Shown here: piece after piece, positions 1 to 10,617 of the stretch
Layout: every line of letters begins with the position of its first letter
Position numbering within the stretch: the stretch's first letter is position 1
Source: Perkinsus olseni
Lineage: Eukaryota > Perkinsozoa > Perkinsida > Perkinsidae
DNA length: 64,000 bases
NCBI GenBank assembly: GCA_013115135.1
Contig: JABANP010000210.1
Coordinates: 21,678 to 85,677 of the forward strand
Direction: 5' to 3'
Program-made: the position numbers and the translations under genes
Notes under the pieces: generated by a model
Database searches by the model: none
Told to the model about the DNA's origin: nothing
The model's input: the letters and a program-made list of their open reading frames with translations, nothing else

Positions 1-1139
1 GAAGTGGCGTTCGAGCCTGTTCGTCGACTGTTTCAAACTGGCTCGCAATGTCACCACCCGACGGCGGCTGGTTAAAGGGATGTCAATGGTCGAAGACGTG
101 TATTAAGAGTTGTGTCGGGTCACTACTCTCTCTTCCCGAGCGTCCCAAGTGCGTCCTCGTTACCGCCTGGTCTACATAGTGGAGATCCACGGCGGCGCTT
201 TCCCCTACTATCAGCGAGGGTTTGTCCACCTCACCGAAGCAGCAACCCTTAATTCAACGACAAACATGACACACTCGCTGATGGCAGGGCTCAATGAAAA
301 AAGATACTGGGGCTACACACATGTCAACTACTTGAGAAGCTATACGAGAGCAACCCAGTCGTATGTCACACTGGCAACTTGCTTGAGTAGCGCAAGATTG
401 TGTGACGACGACCCCCTACCGCGATGTCTCCACCCTCAGTAAAACCCACGGCCTTCCTCACACAGCAACTCGAGGACTTCCGTCGTATTCCCGCTCTCAG
501 AGATCCCTCCAACGCCAACCGTCATTGAAATTCATTCCCGGACAGCACTGCGTTCTACAACGGTTTCAGCGACGTTGCTTCTTGAGTGCTGATGAGCCGT
601 GACACGACATGATGGATCCATTTTCATATCGCTACATCGACGCTGAGAAAAGCTCTCGCACTTCCATGCAGCCCCCGCTTCTAGTTCGTCAGGAAGCCAT
701 TGCGTCCACGTTCTCGAAGGTCACGATTCGCTCTCTCAGTCGTGCAGAATCGGACATGTCACGAGCCCAACGCAGCAGACAGCCGTAGCGTGACGCCACA
801 CAACAACGCACAACGAAGAATAGAAAAACTCATATGGTGAGATGGCCGCCACAAAAAGCAGCCGTGCGTTCCCTTGGAACGACTCTGCTATCATCGCTCG
901 TGGGGTTTTCTCCTTTGCTCAGGGTCGCTATCGGCGGTGGCAAATACCTGGCACGGACACAAACTTCATGCCATAGAGCGGCTCCACGCATGCGCAAGGC
1001 ACGGCGCAGGCAGCGCGATGTGCTGAGCGCATGCGTGCCCTCCGTGACCCGGTCGGTTCGGAAAGGTCTTGTTCTGCTAAGCATCAGTCGCAAGGTATTA
1101 GGAAGTAGGGCATGGATTCTATTGCATGCATGAGTAGGA
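1..1139. other. No gene recognised
   Basis: Short open frames occur on both strands, but none shows a recognisable motif, signal peptide or splice-supported extension. The stretch just before 1140 contains several GCATGC palindromes and GCATGCGCAAGGCA-like sequence. This sequence recurs near 4794, upstream of the second zinc-finger gene, so part of it belongs to the duplicated upstream region. Confidence 0.5.
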
Positions 1140-1230
1140 CCGACTGAGTATCTCGGGGTAGGGTTCAGATGGGGGGGATTCGGGTTGAGGCGGACTAGGA
1201 CTGGGACCACGGAGCGTACTCTTCTTTATC

Positions 1231-1257
1231 TCTCTGCTACAGGTATTTTGTCAACTT
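1231..1257 (+). promoter_or_regulatory. Possible splice acceptor ahead of the start codon
   Basis: TTTATCTCTCTGCTACAG sits immediately upstream of a short leader and the ATG at 1258. The same arrangement precedes 5025, and TCTGTCTTTCAG lies 8 bases upstream of the ATG at 6715. A pyrimidine tract plus AG within 20 bases of three start codons suggests either a 5'-UTR intron or addition of a spliced leader, which is known in Perkinsus. The sequence alone cannot separate these. Confidence 0.4.
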
Positions 1258-2022
1258 ATGGTGACGGCGTTCGCTATGAAATGGGTTCCACCATCTGTTG
1301 AGCACGGTGATAGCGAGCTTTACTTGGCCGCCAATAGTCCACTGCGTCCCGCATCCTCCTCATCGTCCGGCGTCACCAAAGAGCACTTCTATAAGACGAA
1401 ACTCTGCGTCTTTTACGCTCTTCAAGGACGTTGCATACACGGTAACAACTGTACCTATGCCCACGGTATGGATGACCTGGTGTCAACGGATGGTTTGCTG
1501 GTGTCTCCTCCTCTTCCTAGTGGCAATTGTAGACTTGCTGGTTCAACTGGGAACGAAACTGAGATCTACAGTGATCTTCCACCGAGACTCGGGTTGGCCG
1601 ACATCCACGAAGGAGAGGATCAGTATGGTTCACGGAGGTTTCGCCGTCGCCAATCACCTCGCTCGTCCAAGACTCCAAGATCAGGTCGAGATGGACGCAG
1701 AGCTTTGAGGCGTGCAAGACCAAAGCCATCTACAGGAAGACCATGGAACGCCCCGCAAATTCAAGGGCTTCTACCCGCTGAAGATTTACTTATCGGATCT
1801 CGCTCGACCCTTGGCGAGGAGAGTCTTCTTTCTCACACTTCTGCCTATCCAACAGGCAATGGTGAGCTCACAGGCAGCTACATGCATGAACTGTTCCCTG
1901 GTAGGGAAGAAGGTTCTCCAGCTGCTGCTGATAATGCCGAGCTCTCTCGAGGTGGACATGTTACATCAGAATTCTTGGTCGAAGTTCTGCAGCTGCTCGA
2001 CGACTGCCCCATGCCTCGCTAG
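1258..2022 (+). CDS. CCCH zinc-finger protein, paralogue 1
   Basis: 254-residue protein with one CCCH finger of spacing C-x8-C-x5-C-x3-H near residues 50-68 (core KTKLCVFYALQGRCIHGNNC). A basic KTKLC lead-in precedes the finger. This is the TIS11/tristetraprolin-type spacing, a family that binds AU-rich RNA and acts in mRNA turnover; the RNA role is inferred from the family. Two fingers are usual in that family and only one is seen here. The middle (about 85-150) is Arg/Ser-rich and probably disordered. The C-terminus ends in a hydrophobic-acidic segment (EFLVEVLQLLDD). The ATG at 1258 follows a pyrimidine tract and CAG 15 bases upstream, which could be a cis- or trans-splice acceptor. The nearest relatives are the genes at 5025 and 6715. 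Confidence 0.8.
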   Translation: MVTAFAMKWVPPSVEHGDSELYLAANSPLRPASSSSSGVTKEHFYKTKLCVFYALQGRCIHGNNCTYAHGMDDLVSTDGLLVSPPLPSGNCRLAGSTGNETEIYSDLPPRLGLADIHEGEDQYGSRRFRRRQSPRSSKTPRSGRDGRRALRRARPKPSTGRPWNAPQIQGLLPAEDLLIGSRSTLGEESLLSHTSAYPTGNGELTGSYMHELFPGREEGSPAAADNAELSRGGHVTSEFLVEVLQLLDDCPMPR

Positions 2023-2170
2023 CTTTACTTATGGTCAAGTAATCGTAGCTTTCACTGGTATTCTACCATAATAATAACATCGGGTAGGGATTGGCGAGCT
2101 GTGATTTATGCGCTTAACGCAACCTGTACTATTGCCATTCGTTCCGGCCGGGCCGCCAGCAGTACTTTTG

Positions 2171-3614
2171 CTCCCCCTCTCGGCTACGTTGTTTATGTTT
2201 CGTTATTCCACTCAAGTAGCCCTCCATATCTCATCGTCTTATGTCAACAGGCTGATAAGTTGTGCGCTCTTAATTCCGTACGCGGCAACTCAGGCAAAGT
2301 GGGCCCTTGACGATTTAGGCCCTCCTGTCTTAGAACAGCAGTAAGTATATTTGTGCCATTCCCGCTACGCTTACTATTGTCATTTTTCCTGCCTCCAGAG
2401 CACATCGTCAGTAGATTAGGTTTTGCTCCGCATGCCTGAGAGCCCGAATCGATGTTGCGAGGCATTTATCTGTTCGACGCCCGGAGCCCGGTCATCCAGG
2501 GCGGTTACTGGGCGACGGCTTGGCAGCTCTTTCCTCCTTTTACATTGCTAGAGCCTTGGACCCCGTCGTGGGTTTGCTTCCGCAAGCTAGACACGAGGTC
2601 CGGGTAGTTGGTCTCGATGCCAGAATTTTACAACCTTCATTTTGAAATGATACACTCTTTCTCTGGTCAACAAGTTGGTAGTTGCTTTCCAGTTAAGGTA
2701 AGGGTAAGTACCCGTCTCATATGATGATAGCCTTCATGAGTGTTGTGAGGGACCGAACGAAACTCGAGGCCGCTCACTGACTGGCGAGCAAAAAGGGGTC
2801 GATTCGATTTGATATATGAAGTGAGAACTGTAAGAGTATCCTGCACGCAAAGACACACCGCCCTCCTTTTAGACCTTCGCTCCGCCGTGCCGACTCCTAC
2901 ACCTCACCGAAGATTCATTCGGCTCGAGTGCGATCAAATCCACGTTAATGTGCCGAGGAGCCGCGTCGAAGAGACCTCAAAGATGTTCATTCCGCGGCCA
3001 CCCACTCCTGCGCGAAAGCGGTATCGCCAGCGTTCCAGAAGTGACATGCTGCTGAAAGGCATATGACTCTCGGGCAACTAACACTCTCATCACCAGTGGA
3101 TCCTTTCACACCGGTCTCTCGTGACCAGAATGTCAATCTGCAACTATCTGAAGCGCAGCTAAGAGCTAGTATGGCCGACCACTTTTACCCTGCGCTTGAG
3201 GGGGCACAACTTCTTTGATGCGAGCCGACGAAGCATGCCTGCCTCGCTGCAGCGTCTTCGTCAGCTTGCCGCGATCTTATCCTGGCGCGAAAGAGATGAG
3301 TTCCTTGTCTGGCACTATAGGGGCACATGCCCGTCCCACATAACTCAAGATCGCTCCTTTCCCGTTTGAATTCTTGTGAATGTTATCATCTGCTGTTTCG
3401 GCGGTATTTTCGGTGGCTTTTCACATCTCACTCGCTACAAGGTGCTTGACGAAGAAATGAGGCCACTATGCTATTCCGGAAAGCTGGGCAGCTTGTGGGA
3501 GCACCCAGACACTGGCCTGGTACTCCAATTGCTCCACCTGTCGTTCTCACACCGCGAGACATGGTGGCTTCATTTTCGCATGTTGCGACTTCTTCGTAGC
3601 AGACCGTATATTCG
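2171..3614. other. Intergenic or unresolved; one small plus ORF
   Basis: No family is recognised. A plus frame around 2850-3066 encodes a proline/arginine-rich peptide (RPPTPARKRYRQRSRS). A separate 51-codon ATG frame runs 3063-3218. The two overlap in different frames and could be exons of one small gene, but I cannot place a supported intron between them. Confidence 0.25.
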
Positions 3615-4518
3615 CTTTGGGAGTCGACGTCGAGTATCCCTATCGAGCGTCAGTCTCGTGTTGTTATCATTAGTTCTGTTCGAAGGTCGAGGTAGATTCC
3701 TTGGCAAGCCTCGATGCTAACGCTAGCTACCACTGGCAGCCTACCAGTGACTAACTTAGGTCTTGTGCCAGGGAAGTGTGCGCTCTATAGAGACGACGAA
3801 CTTCCATCGCTGCTGAGTACCCCCCCTTGCTCTTTGTGCGCCTTTGTTCGCTGTGCGTCCGTTAGTCCCAGCTGACGCGTGCGTTCCTCGTCATGCTCTC
3901 AAACATACATTCACCCGGGGTCCTTAAAGAGATCAGTTTTCTCGTACTTTAAGCCCCGTCTCAAATAGCCGCACTCTACTGAGTTATAGTGCATGTGTGA
4001 CTCGGGTGAGTCCTGGTCCAGGGAGTCAGTACGCAGGCCGCGGACCTCCACGACTCCTGGACATCCGCGGGCTGCGTGCTGACTTCGGGACAGGAGGTCC
4101 TTCTTTGAGAAGCAAGCAGTTTCCTGACAACTCGCATGTACTCGCCGGAGCTCTAGAACCTTTTCAGAGATACCTCTAAAGGCGAAGGACGCGTCAAGAA
4201 CGAGACCCTCATTGTTACCAAGCGAGGTTCGTCTACGGGGGCCTCGATGCATCGCTGAGCTGCTGGACAGAGGACTTCATGCTCCCTGAGGTGTGCTGCA
4301 GCGTACGCAATCACTACCGCGGCTACTACGCCTGTTGGGAGCACTTCGGCCTGGCCGGCAACGTCGAGCAACATCGCACTTTTGAGAGATGCTGTATGGC
4401 TGTCGACTCTACCAGGCGGTTCCGCAATCTCGGCGACGCTGTAGAGACATTCGCCTTCGACCACAGAGGAGAATGGATCAGACGCGACTCAACAACAACA
4501 ACCGGGCCCTATCTATAG
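3615..4518 (+). pseudogene. Broken copy of the PAN-like secreted gene at 10618-11725
   Basis: 3620-3780 matches the upstream region and first codons of the intact gene (10524-10665); GAGTCGACGTCGAGTATCCC is common to both. 4190-4518 matches its last exon almost base for base (compare 11340-11725), including LPEVCCSVRNHYRGYYACWE and the C-terminal GPYL, with one extra ACA triplet near the stop. The middle, about 700 bases in the intact gene, is replaced by unrelated sequence of about 400 bases. The start region has diverged, losing the hydrophobic signal peptide. The last 79 codons remain open from an internal ATG, but no complete protein can be encoded. Confidence 0.8.
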
Positions 4519-4914
4519 GAGAATAGTTTTGGGTTCACCATGATGATCTCGAAGATACGTTTCGGCGCGGACGATGGGATTCAAAAATGTTTGGTGACGC
4601 TAGCGTGATTGTGCGCCGGCCATCAGCGAGTAGGTTGGTAACCTGTGCCGACCTGGACATCAACCAGATACCCCGACCTGAGCGGGCGCATCGATGTCGC
4701 TCAACTGGGAGCTGCAGCATAGCTGAACCCACACGAGATCGAACGCAAGGCCCTGAATCAACCGGAATCCTTGGCCCGGAATGGGGGCACGCACGCATGC
4801 GCAAGGCAGCGACGTATGCGTGCGAGAACCATGAACTTTGACAGGGGCGTCTCGGAATTCGTGGCTGTACGCGACGGATCTGACAGTGTACAATCCAGAC
4901 CGTGGATGAGTATC

Positions 4915-5900
4915 CTGGGATAGGGTTCCGGCAGGGGGTAGGGCTCAGGCAATCAGGCGGACTAGTACTGGGACCACCGAGCATGCTCTTCTTTATCTCT
5001 CTGCTACAGGTATTTTGTTAACTTATGGTGACGGCGTTCGCTATGAAATGGGTTCCACCATCTGTTGAGTACGATGATAACGAGCTTTACTTGGCCGCCA
5101 ATAGTCCACTGCGTCCCGCATCCTCCTCATCGTCCGGCGTCACCAAAGAGCACTTCTATAAGACGAAACTCTGCGTCTTTTACGCTCTCCAAGGGTATTG
5201 CATACACGGTAACAACTGTACCTATGCCCACGGTGTGGAGGATCTGGTATCAGCCAACGCGTTGCTCGCTTCTCCTCCGCTCCCCCCCTGCTGGAGCAGA
5301 TTTGCCGATTCAACCGGGGGCGAGTCTGAGGTCTGCAAAGCTGGACTTTCGGCACCCAGGTTGACCGAATCCCAGGAGGGGAATCAGAGCGCTGCAGGGT
5401 GGTTCGACCGCGGACAGCGATCTCACTCGGCTGAGACTACTGGAGCAGGTGGCGCTGAACAAAGAACTTTGGAGCTTTCGAGATCGAAGCCATCCTCAGG
5501 AAGGCGATGGACCACCCCGCAAATTCGTGGGCGCCTAGCGGCTCAGGATCTGCTTATCGGATCTCGCTCGACCCTTGGCGAGGAGAGTCTTCTTTCTCAC
5601 ACTTCTGCCTATCCAACAGGCAATGGTGAGCTCACAGGCAGCTACATGCATGAACTGTTCCCTGGTAGGGAAGAAGGTTCTCCAGCTGCTGCTGATAATG
5701 CCGAGCTCTCTCGAGGTGGACATGTTACATCAGAATTCTTGGTCGAAGTTCTGCAGCTGCTCGACGACTGCTCTAGGCCTCACTAGCTTTACTTATGGTC
5801 AAGTAATCGTAGCTTTCACTGGTATTCTACCATAATGATAACATCGGATAGGGATTGGCGAGCTGTGATTTATGCGCTTAACGCAACCTGCACTATTGCT
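4915..5900 (+). repeat. Duplicated unit A2 (partner 1140-2170)
   Basis: Second copy of the CCCH gene unit. Both ends are nearly identical to unit A1 and the divergence is concentrated at about 5240-5550. The two copies are separated by about 2.7 kb that includes the broken PAN-like gene. Confidence 0.85.
5025..5786 (+). CDS. CCCH zinc-finger protein, paralogue 2
   Basis: 253 residues. It is almost identical to the gene at 1258 over residues 1-80, including the C-x8-C-x5-C-x3-H finger, where only GRC becomes GYC. It is identical over the last 75 or so residues apart from the final few. The middle third is different: where paralogue 1 is Arg/Ser-rich (RRFRRRQSPRSSK), this copy is less basic and richer in Gly, Glu and Gln. 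The length is kept to one residue despite the divergence, so the reading frame has been maintained and the gene is probably functional. An RNA-binding role is inferred from the finger type. The same CTGCTACAG-plus-leader arrangement precedes the ATG. Confidence 0.8.
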   Translation: MVTAFAMKWVPPSVEYDDNELYLAANSPLRPASSSSSGVTKEHFYKTKLCVFYALQGYCIHGNNCTYAHGVEDLVSANALLASPPLPPCWSRFADSTGGESEVCKAGLSAPRLTESQEGNQSAAGWFDRGQRSHSAETTGAGGAEQRTLELSRSKPSSGRRWTTPQIRGRLAAQDLLIGSRSTLGEESLLSHTSAYPTGNGELTGSYMHELFPGREEGSPAAADNAELSRGGHVTSEFLVEVLQLLDDCSRPH

Positions 5901-6714
5901 ATTCGTTCCGGCCGGGCCGCTAGAAGTGTCCTCGATCCCTCTGGGCTACGTTGTTTATGTTCCCTTCTTCAGTCCAACTAGCCTCCTGGGTCTTATCGTC
6001 CGCTTTCAATAGCCGGATAATATAAGTTAGTTGTATTCTCTCCGTATGTGGCAATTGTGACCGGGTCGGGTCGTCATCAATAGAAGGCCTTTCTACCCTT
6101 CTCTTTTTTTCACTTTTTCTCTTTCGTTAAGATCTTATTCTTCGCTCTTCGTCTCTCATCATTGGTAGCATAGGTTCTAGTCCGTACACTTCAGTCAGGC
6201 TCAATGCTCAGAGCGGCACTCACTATAGCTTCGCCGAGACCGGATGCCGTCCACTCAGTGGATGGTCTCCCTTGTAGTCTCCTCTCACATTGAAAGATAG
6301 CCCCTGACTATTCTGTTAGAGTCCCTGCACAAGCCCTTTGTGGGTTTTGTAGGATTTGCAGGATTCCAGAAGTGTCGGTGATCAGATTCTGGCAATTGTG
6401 GCGTCCATTGTTCGGATAAGAAATTATCTTCTGCTCGACAAGATGCGAGTTGTCTTCTAGCGGATGCTAATTCGGGATTCGTCTTTCCGAGAACTGCTCG
6501 TCGGTTTTCGGGAAGTCGTTCCTCGGGCGATGGCTATTGATCTCGCTTAGAGACCGATTCGCGGAATTTATCATACTAAAGCTAATTTTTAGGGCCGATT
6601 TAGCCTATAGTCGATTAGCTCTTTAAATTGGTATTAGATTCCCGTTGGTGTCCGATTGGCGCTAACGGCTCCCTCGAGTTGAGTGAGTTGGAAGTTCTGT
6701 CTTTCAGTTGAGCT
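5901..6714. other. Intergenic, no gene seen
   Basis: The A2 duplication fades out after about 5960. A pyrimidine-rich tract near 6095-6125 (CTTCTCTTTTTTTCAC) and T-rich sequence follow. No open frame with coding character was found. The stretch probably contains the promoter of the gene at 6715. Confidence 0.4.
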
Positions 6715-7443
6715 ATGAATCTCTTTTCGGTCAGGTCGCCGCCGCAGCCTTCGTCACCTTCTCACGCAATCGAACGGCGCGGCTCTGGTCGAAAGGCGAA
6801 GCTCTGCGTTCACCATTTTCGCAACGGTCACTGCGTCTTTGGTCGGAGGTGTAAATTTGCGCATACTTTGGAAGATCTGGAAAACCAGGATGCTCTTCTG
6901 GAGAATCCCACACGGACCACAACACCCGAGACAGCTTTACTTCTACCCACGGGCTTATGCGTGGAACCGGGTGATCGCGGTATCAACCCGCTCTTCTCTC
7001 CGCCTGGGATACCTGGTGAAGGTCCTTCGCCTCCTCCGGCCGGCCTCTTTGTTACTCATGGTCACTCGAAGTGCTCTCCATTCATCTTGGAGCGACAACG
7101 ACAACAACTGCGGCAAGAAGTACAGCAACACAGACTTGAGCGGCTGATGTACTCTGAGAAACCTCGCTCGGAGTCATCGACGCTCGATTTGTCACGTCGA
7201 ACTTCATCGCTGCTCGATGTGGGAGATACTCCACTTCGTCGACTGAGCTACTTGAGACGGGAAGATATGCCGGGAGATGGGAGCCCATTTTCAGGCGAGG
7301 TTGCCGCAGAGGGCTACTCGTTCTCTGGGACAAGGGCCGAGAGTTCTGAAAGGATTGACGATGATGATGATGACGAGATAGTCGCGGAAATATTCGCCTG
7401 TATCGAGAAGATTAATCTACTTGATTCGTCTTTTGGGACTTGA
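6715..7443 (+). CDS. CCCH zinc-finger protein, paralogue 3
   Basis: 242 residues with a single CCCH finger of C-x8-C-x5-C-x3-H spacing near residues 31-50 (KAKLCVHHFRNGHC, then CKFAH). An acidic/amide linker DLENQDALL follows and resembles the linker after the finger in the two upstream paralogues. The middle is Pro-rich, then Gln/Arg-rich (ERQRQQLRQEVQQHRLERL, likely a short helix). The C-terminus carries a run of Asp and a hydrophobic-acidic helix (EIVAEIFACIEKINLL) comparable in place and character to the tails of paralogues 1 and 2. It is an older, diverged member of the same family. An RNA-turnover role is inferred from finger type only. Confidence 0.75.
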   Translation: MNLFSVRSPPQPSSPSHAIERRGSGRKAKLCVHHFRNGHCVFGRRCKFAHTLEDLENQDALLENPTRTTTPETALLLPTGLCVEPGDRGINPLFSPPGIPGEGPSPPPAGLFVTHGHSKCSPFILERQRQQLRQEVQQHRLERLMYSEKPRSESSTLDLSRRTSSLLDVGDTPLRRLSYLRREDMPGDGSPFSGEVAAEGYSFSGTRAESSERIDDDDDDEIVAEIFACIEKINLLDSSFGT

Positions 7444-8612
7444 TCCCCATTATTGTGGTCACTTTGTGATTGAAGCGACGTTATTGCCGTCGCAGCTTCG
7501 GAAATGCTGGCGATACCTATAAAAGGTAACCAATTTTTCACCGTTTATTGTATTATTAAAAGTATTTGATTCTCGTGGGTTGGCGTGAGCTGCTATCGGC
7601 ACATGACCAGTTCACATGTACTTCCGTACCACGACCTTCATCTTGGCATCACCTACATGCCTTATTCGTTTCATCCTCGTATGCGATAAGATTCACGCCC
7701 GCAGTGAGTCCGGTCGCAGTGTCATTCAAGCTCGGCGATGTAATGCCGGAAAGCCTATGGGGCGAGACCTTCGAGAGCACCTATCAGTGCTTGCGAAGGA
7801 CGCTTCTCGCCCCTGTGAGCGTGTATGGCAAACTTATTTCGGTCTTTTGTTTCCCTCTTTTCGTGGAAGATTCCTCATCAGTAATTGTAAAACTTGATTG
7901 AGGAGATGGGTACGAGGTCACTAATTGTATCCATTTCAAAACGTATCTTGAGTTACTAGTAGCCGACAGATAGCTTGCGAGCCTACCTCTCTGATCTCTC
8001 CTCTTTGAGATCAATCTGGGTGAGCAGAATCCGGTCCATTCGAGGGGTTACCATCACGAGGGCCTTCCCGTTTTTAACGAGGTGAGCCGTGAACTACGCG
8101 AACGTGCTGTGACGGAAGTTCACTGTGAAACTTCCGTTCCACTGTTCCATGCCGATAATGTGTACGGTCCTCGCAGTACGTAAGGTGTTTGAAATTGGTA
8201 ACGTACGAGTTGACAGTGTAACGATGTACTGGTGGACGGAAACTAGTGGACCAGGGAGAGTGTGCCGCTGTGGGCCCCTTTTCAGCAGTTCATACTGAAG
8301 CCTCTCGAATGCCGCCGGGAAACGTGGTTTCGTGCGGCCCGAGGTCCAAGCTACGATGGAAGGGAACAGTTGACAATTTTTGGCACCTCTCGTCGATCTT
8401 ACACTTGCAACTGTGAGTGTTGTGTTACGAGTGGAGGTGGTTCAGGGTGGCCCAGTGCGCGGAGAGCCGCCCTCCTTCTTGGAGAGGATCACTAGAAGCT
8501 TCATTCCACTCGAAGAGGAGTCTCACACCAGCGTGATCTCCCTAGGCTAATGTTCGATTCATTTTCCCCAGGGGCGTCGACTGCGTAGCTTGTCGATGAA
8601 AACTTCTCCTCA
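7444..8612. other. Intergenic with one short hairpin
   Basis: No supported coding region. A perfect 9-bp inverted repeat, ACGGAAGTT / AACTTCCGT, with an 8-base loop lies at 8112-8137. Its function is unknown. Confidence 0.35.
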
Positions 8613-8809
8613 ATGACTGTCCCTTTTTCGGCACCACCAGAACAAGTGTTTGACCGATTCGACAATAACGACCATAAAGTTGTTCATGATCATCCGGTAG
8701 GCTTCGTCATCGGCTTAGATCTGCTACGTCATCGATCGAATCAGGAGATCATCCCCGCAGCCCCAGCCCGTGTTGAACAGCCTGATCTCGAATACGCTGG
8801 ATTGTATAA

Positions 8810-10508
8810 AAGTCAACAGCCTCTGAAGGAGTCACGGAGGTGCCGTTTCCTTTGGGCGGGCTTCGCGAGAGATCTTCTGTCAGAAGTCGCCATCTGGGTA
8901 GAGTGGCAACAGCTACCGTCGCGCTCTTGTCTCTCTACACTTTCCTTGATGCCAACAAGGCGGTGATGGTGTATTGGAGCTACAGCGCTCGCAGCCCCGA
9001 TGAGAGGTAGATGGGACGCCTCCCAGATGGGCATCGTCGTTCGATTCTACCAGCTCGTGTGAGGGAGCTCCTTAAATCTCCCTTTAAAATGCATCAGGCC
9101 GATTTCTAATTAGTTGAGTGAGAGGTCGAGGGCGTCGACACCACCTGTCGCGTCGTGGCCAACTCGGGAGACCTCGGTCACAGCTGTCTCTCCCCGGGCC
9201 ATTAGACGGGAGATTATCATCGGCAGTTGAGTGCTCTCATCCGCTATGCAGGTACTCAGCAGGGTCACTTGTCCTCGCGGAGAATATCCTATCCCTCGTG
9301 GCTTCCGTGGGCATATCCTTCGCGTGCCTTGGCCCAAGCCAGTGCCGCTCGATGTGGTCCACTCAGTATTTCTTCCGACTCGTCCCCAGTGCTCTGTGCT
9401 TCACGCTGGCACGAGTGAGACGATCAATTTTGCGGCGCGTGACGGACAGTTTGGTCTCTCAGATCCTGGGCATGCGGGCCCTCCAGTACATAGACGCCGG
9501 CACATTGAAGGTGATGTCCCAAGCGGCCCTTCCCACTAATGCAGTCCTCTCCAGCCTGCTGATGGGCACCAAGTCGGTGGTGGGAACCACGCGCTTTGGC
9601 GAGCTATTACCCGTCTCTATTGTTGGCTACTGACGTCTCTCCTTCTTGGACTTCGAAGACTCCTCCTGGTCCGTGACAGGCCCCCTGTCCTCTGAGACGA
9701 TCTCAACGCTTGCATATTCAACGGCCAGGAGAGGCCTCTGGAGCATCCCAACGCACGCCACGTACTTCGCTTCCGTTGAAACGCATCGTCGATGCAGGCC
9801 TGGAAATCCCCTCTCTCACCCTCGTGACGAGTAGCTGGCGTCTTGTGCATGGGCCTCGCGGATGAGCAAGGAAGATCCATTCGCTCGCGTGCAGATACTC
9901 GTCCACACAGTGGCAATGCCTCTTCCTCGTTTTCGTTACTACAGCCGGTTTCTACGAGATCCGAGTATCAGAGGACCGCGAGTTGGCAAGAATCAGTCAG
10001 GGGCTGCCTCTTTTCCTAGCGACATTATTATTCACCAGCCTCGGTGCCGTCTACTCCGAGAAATGTATCAAAGCTGGAGGCAACGCTCCCTTTTATCATC
10101 AGAAAGTCAGCTCAGCTCACGTCCTTCACGCCAGTCCACTGTACTTTGTTTCAGGCCATGCTCTCTCTGGCAAGCTGTCTCTGTGTAGGGCTTCTCCTGG
10201 GCATGGCACCTGTGATTGATGGTGACGCTACCCGCAAGTTGAATCACCTTTTTGATCACTGGGATGAGCGCACAGTTGTTGCTCTCGTGTCCTGGACCCT
10301 ATCCAGTTGGACAGCCGGCATCGTCGTCAAGCGGTTGTCAGTTGTATTGAAGAACGTCGCTCAGTGCGTGGCGATACTGATAACATATTTTGCAACTAAT
10401 ATTCTCTTGCTCAACGAGATCCCTTCGTTCGCTACTGTTCTCCTGGCCTGTGCGGTACTGCAATCATCGGTCATGTACGTTTCGACTATACTAGCTCGAA
10501 ACAAGTAA
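8810..10508 (+). CDS. Nucleotide-sugar transporter, SLC35A type
   Basis: Golgi/ER multi-pass antiporter that carries nucleotide sugars into the lumen in exchange for the nucleoside monophosphate; the substrate is not readable here. Exons: to 9006 (TM1, LLSLYTFLDANKAVMVYWSY); 9252-9414 (TM2 and TM3, SAGSLVLAENILSLVASV and YFFRLVPSALCFTLA); 9463 to about 9576 (ALQYIDAGTLKVMSQ, the most typical SLC35A motif); 9911-10105 (LPLFLATLLFTSLGAVYSEK); 10155-10508 (SWTAGIVVKRLSVVLKN and the last TM pair). Introns 9007-9251, 9415-9462 (48 bp) and 10106-10154 (49 bp) have GT-AG ends and keep frame. The intron ending at 9910 starts near 9577-9580. The first exon is not settled; an ATG frame at 8613 (MTVPFSAPPEQ) is a candidate. 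No disabling change was seen. Confidence 0.8.
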
Positions 10509-10617
10509 CAACGACCGATGACGGGAGTCGACGTCGAGTATCCCCATCGAACGTCAGTCTTGTGTTGTCATCATTAGTTCTGTTCGAGGGTCGGGGTAGA
10601 TTCCTTGGCAAATCGCG

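Larger units (their letters stand above)
1140..2170 (+). repeat. Duplicated unit A1 (partner 4915-5900)
   Basis: About 1 kb holding the first CCCH gene with its upstream and downstream flanks. It is nearly identical to 4915-5900. The shared 5' part includes GGACTGGGACCAC and a pyrimidine-rich TCTCTCTGCTACAG just before the start codon. The shared 3' part runs past the stop through ATGGTCAAGTAATCGTAGC and ends in GGCCGGGCCGC. Only the central third of the gene differs. This is a recent segmental duplication or a region kept similar by gene conversion. Confidence 0.85.

Noticed and set aside
830..1210. Overlapping open frames on both strands
   Set aside because: Frames on both strands are open through GC-rich sequence, there is no motif, and the region overlaps the duplicated upstream area.
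9617..9916. Minus-strand frame opposite the transporter gene
   Set aside because: It covers an intron and exon edge of the plus-strand transporter and has no motif of its own.
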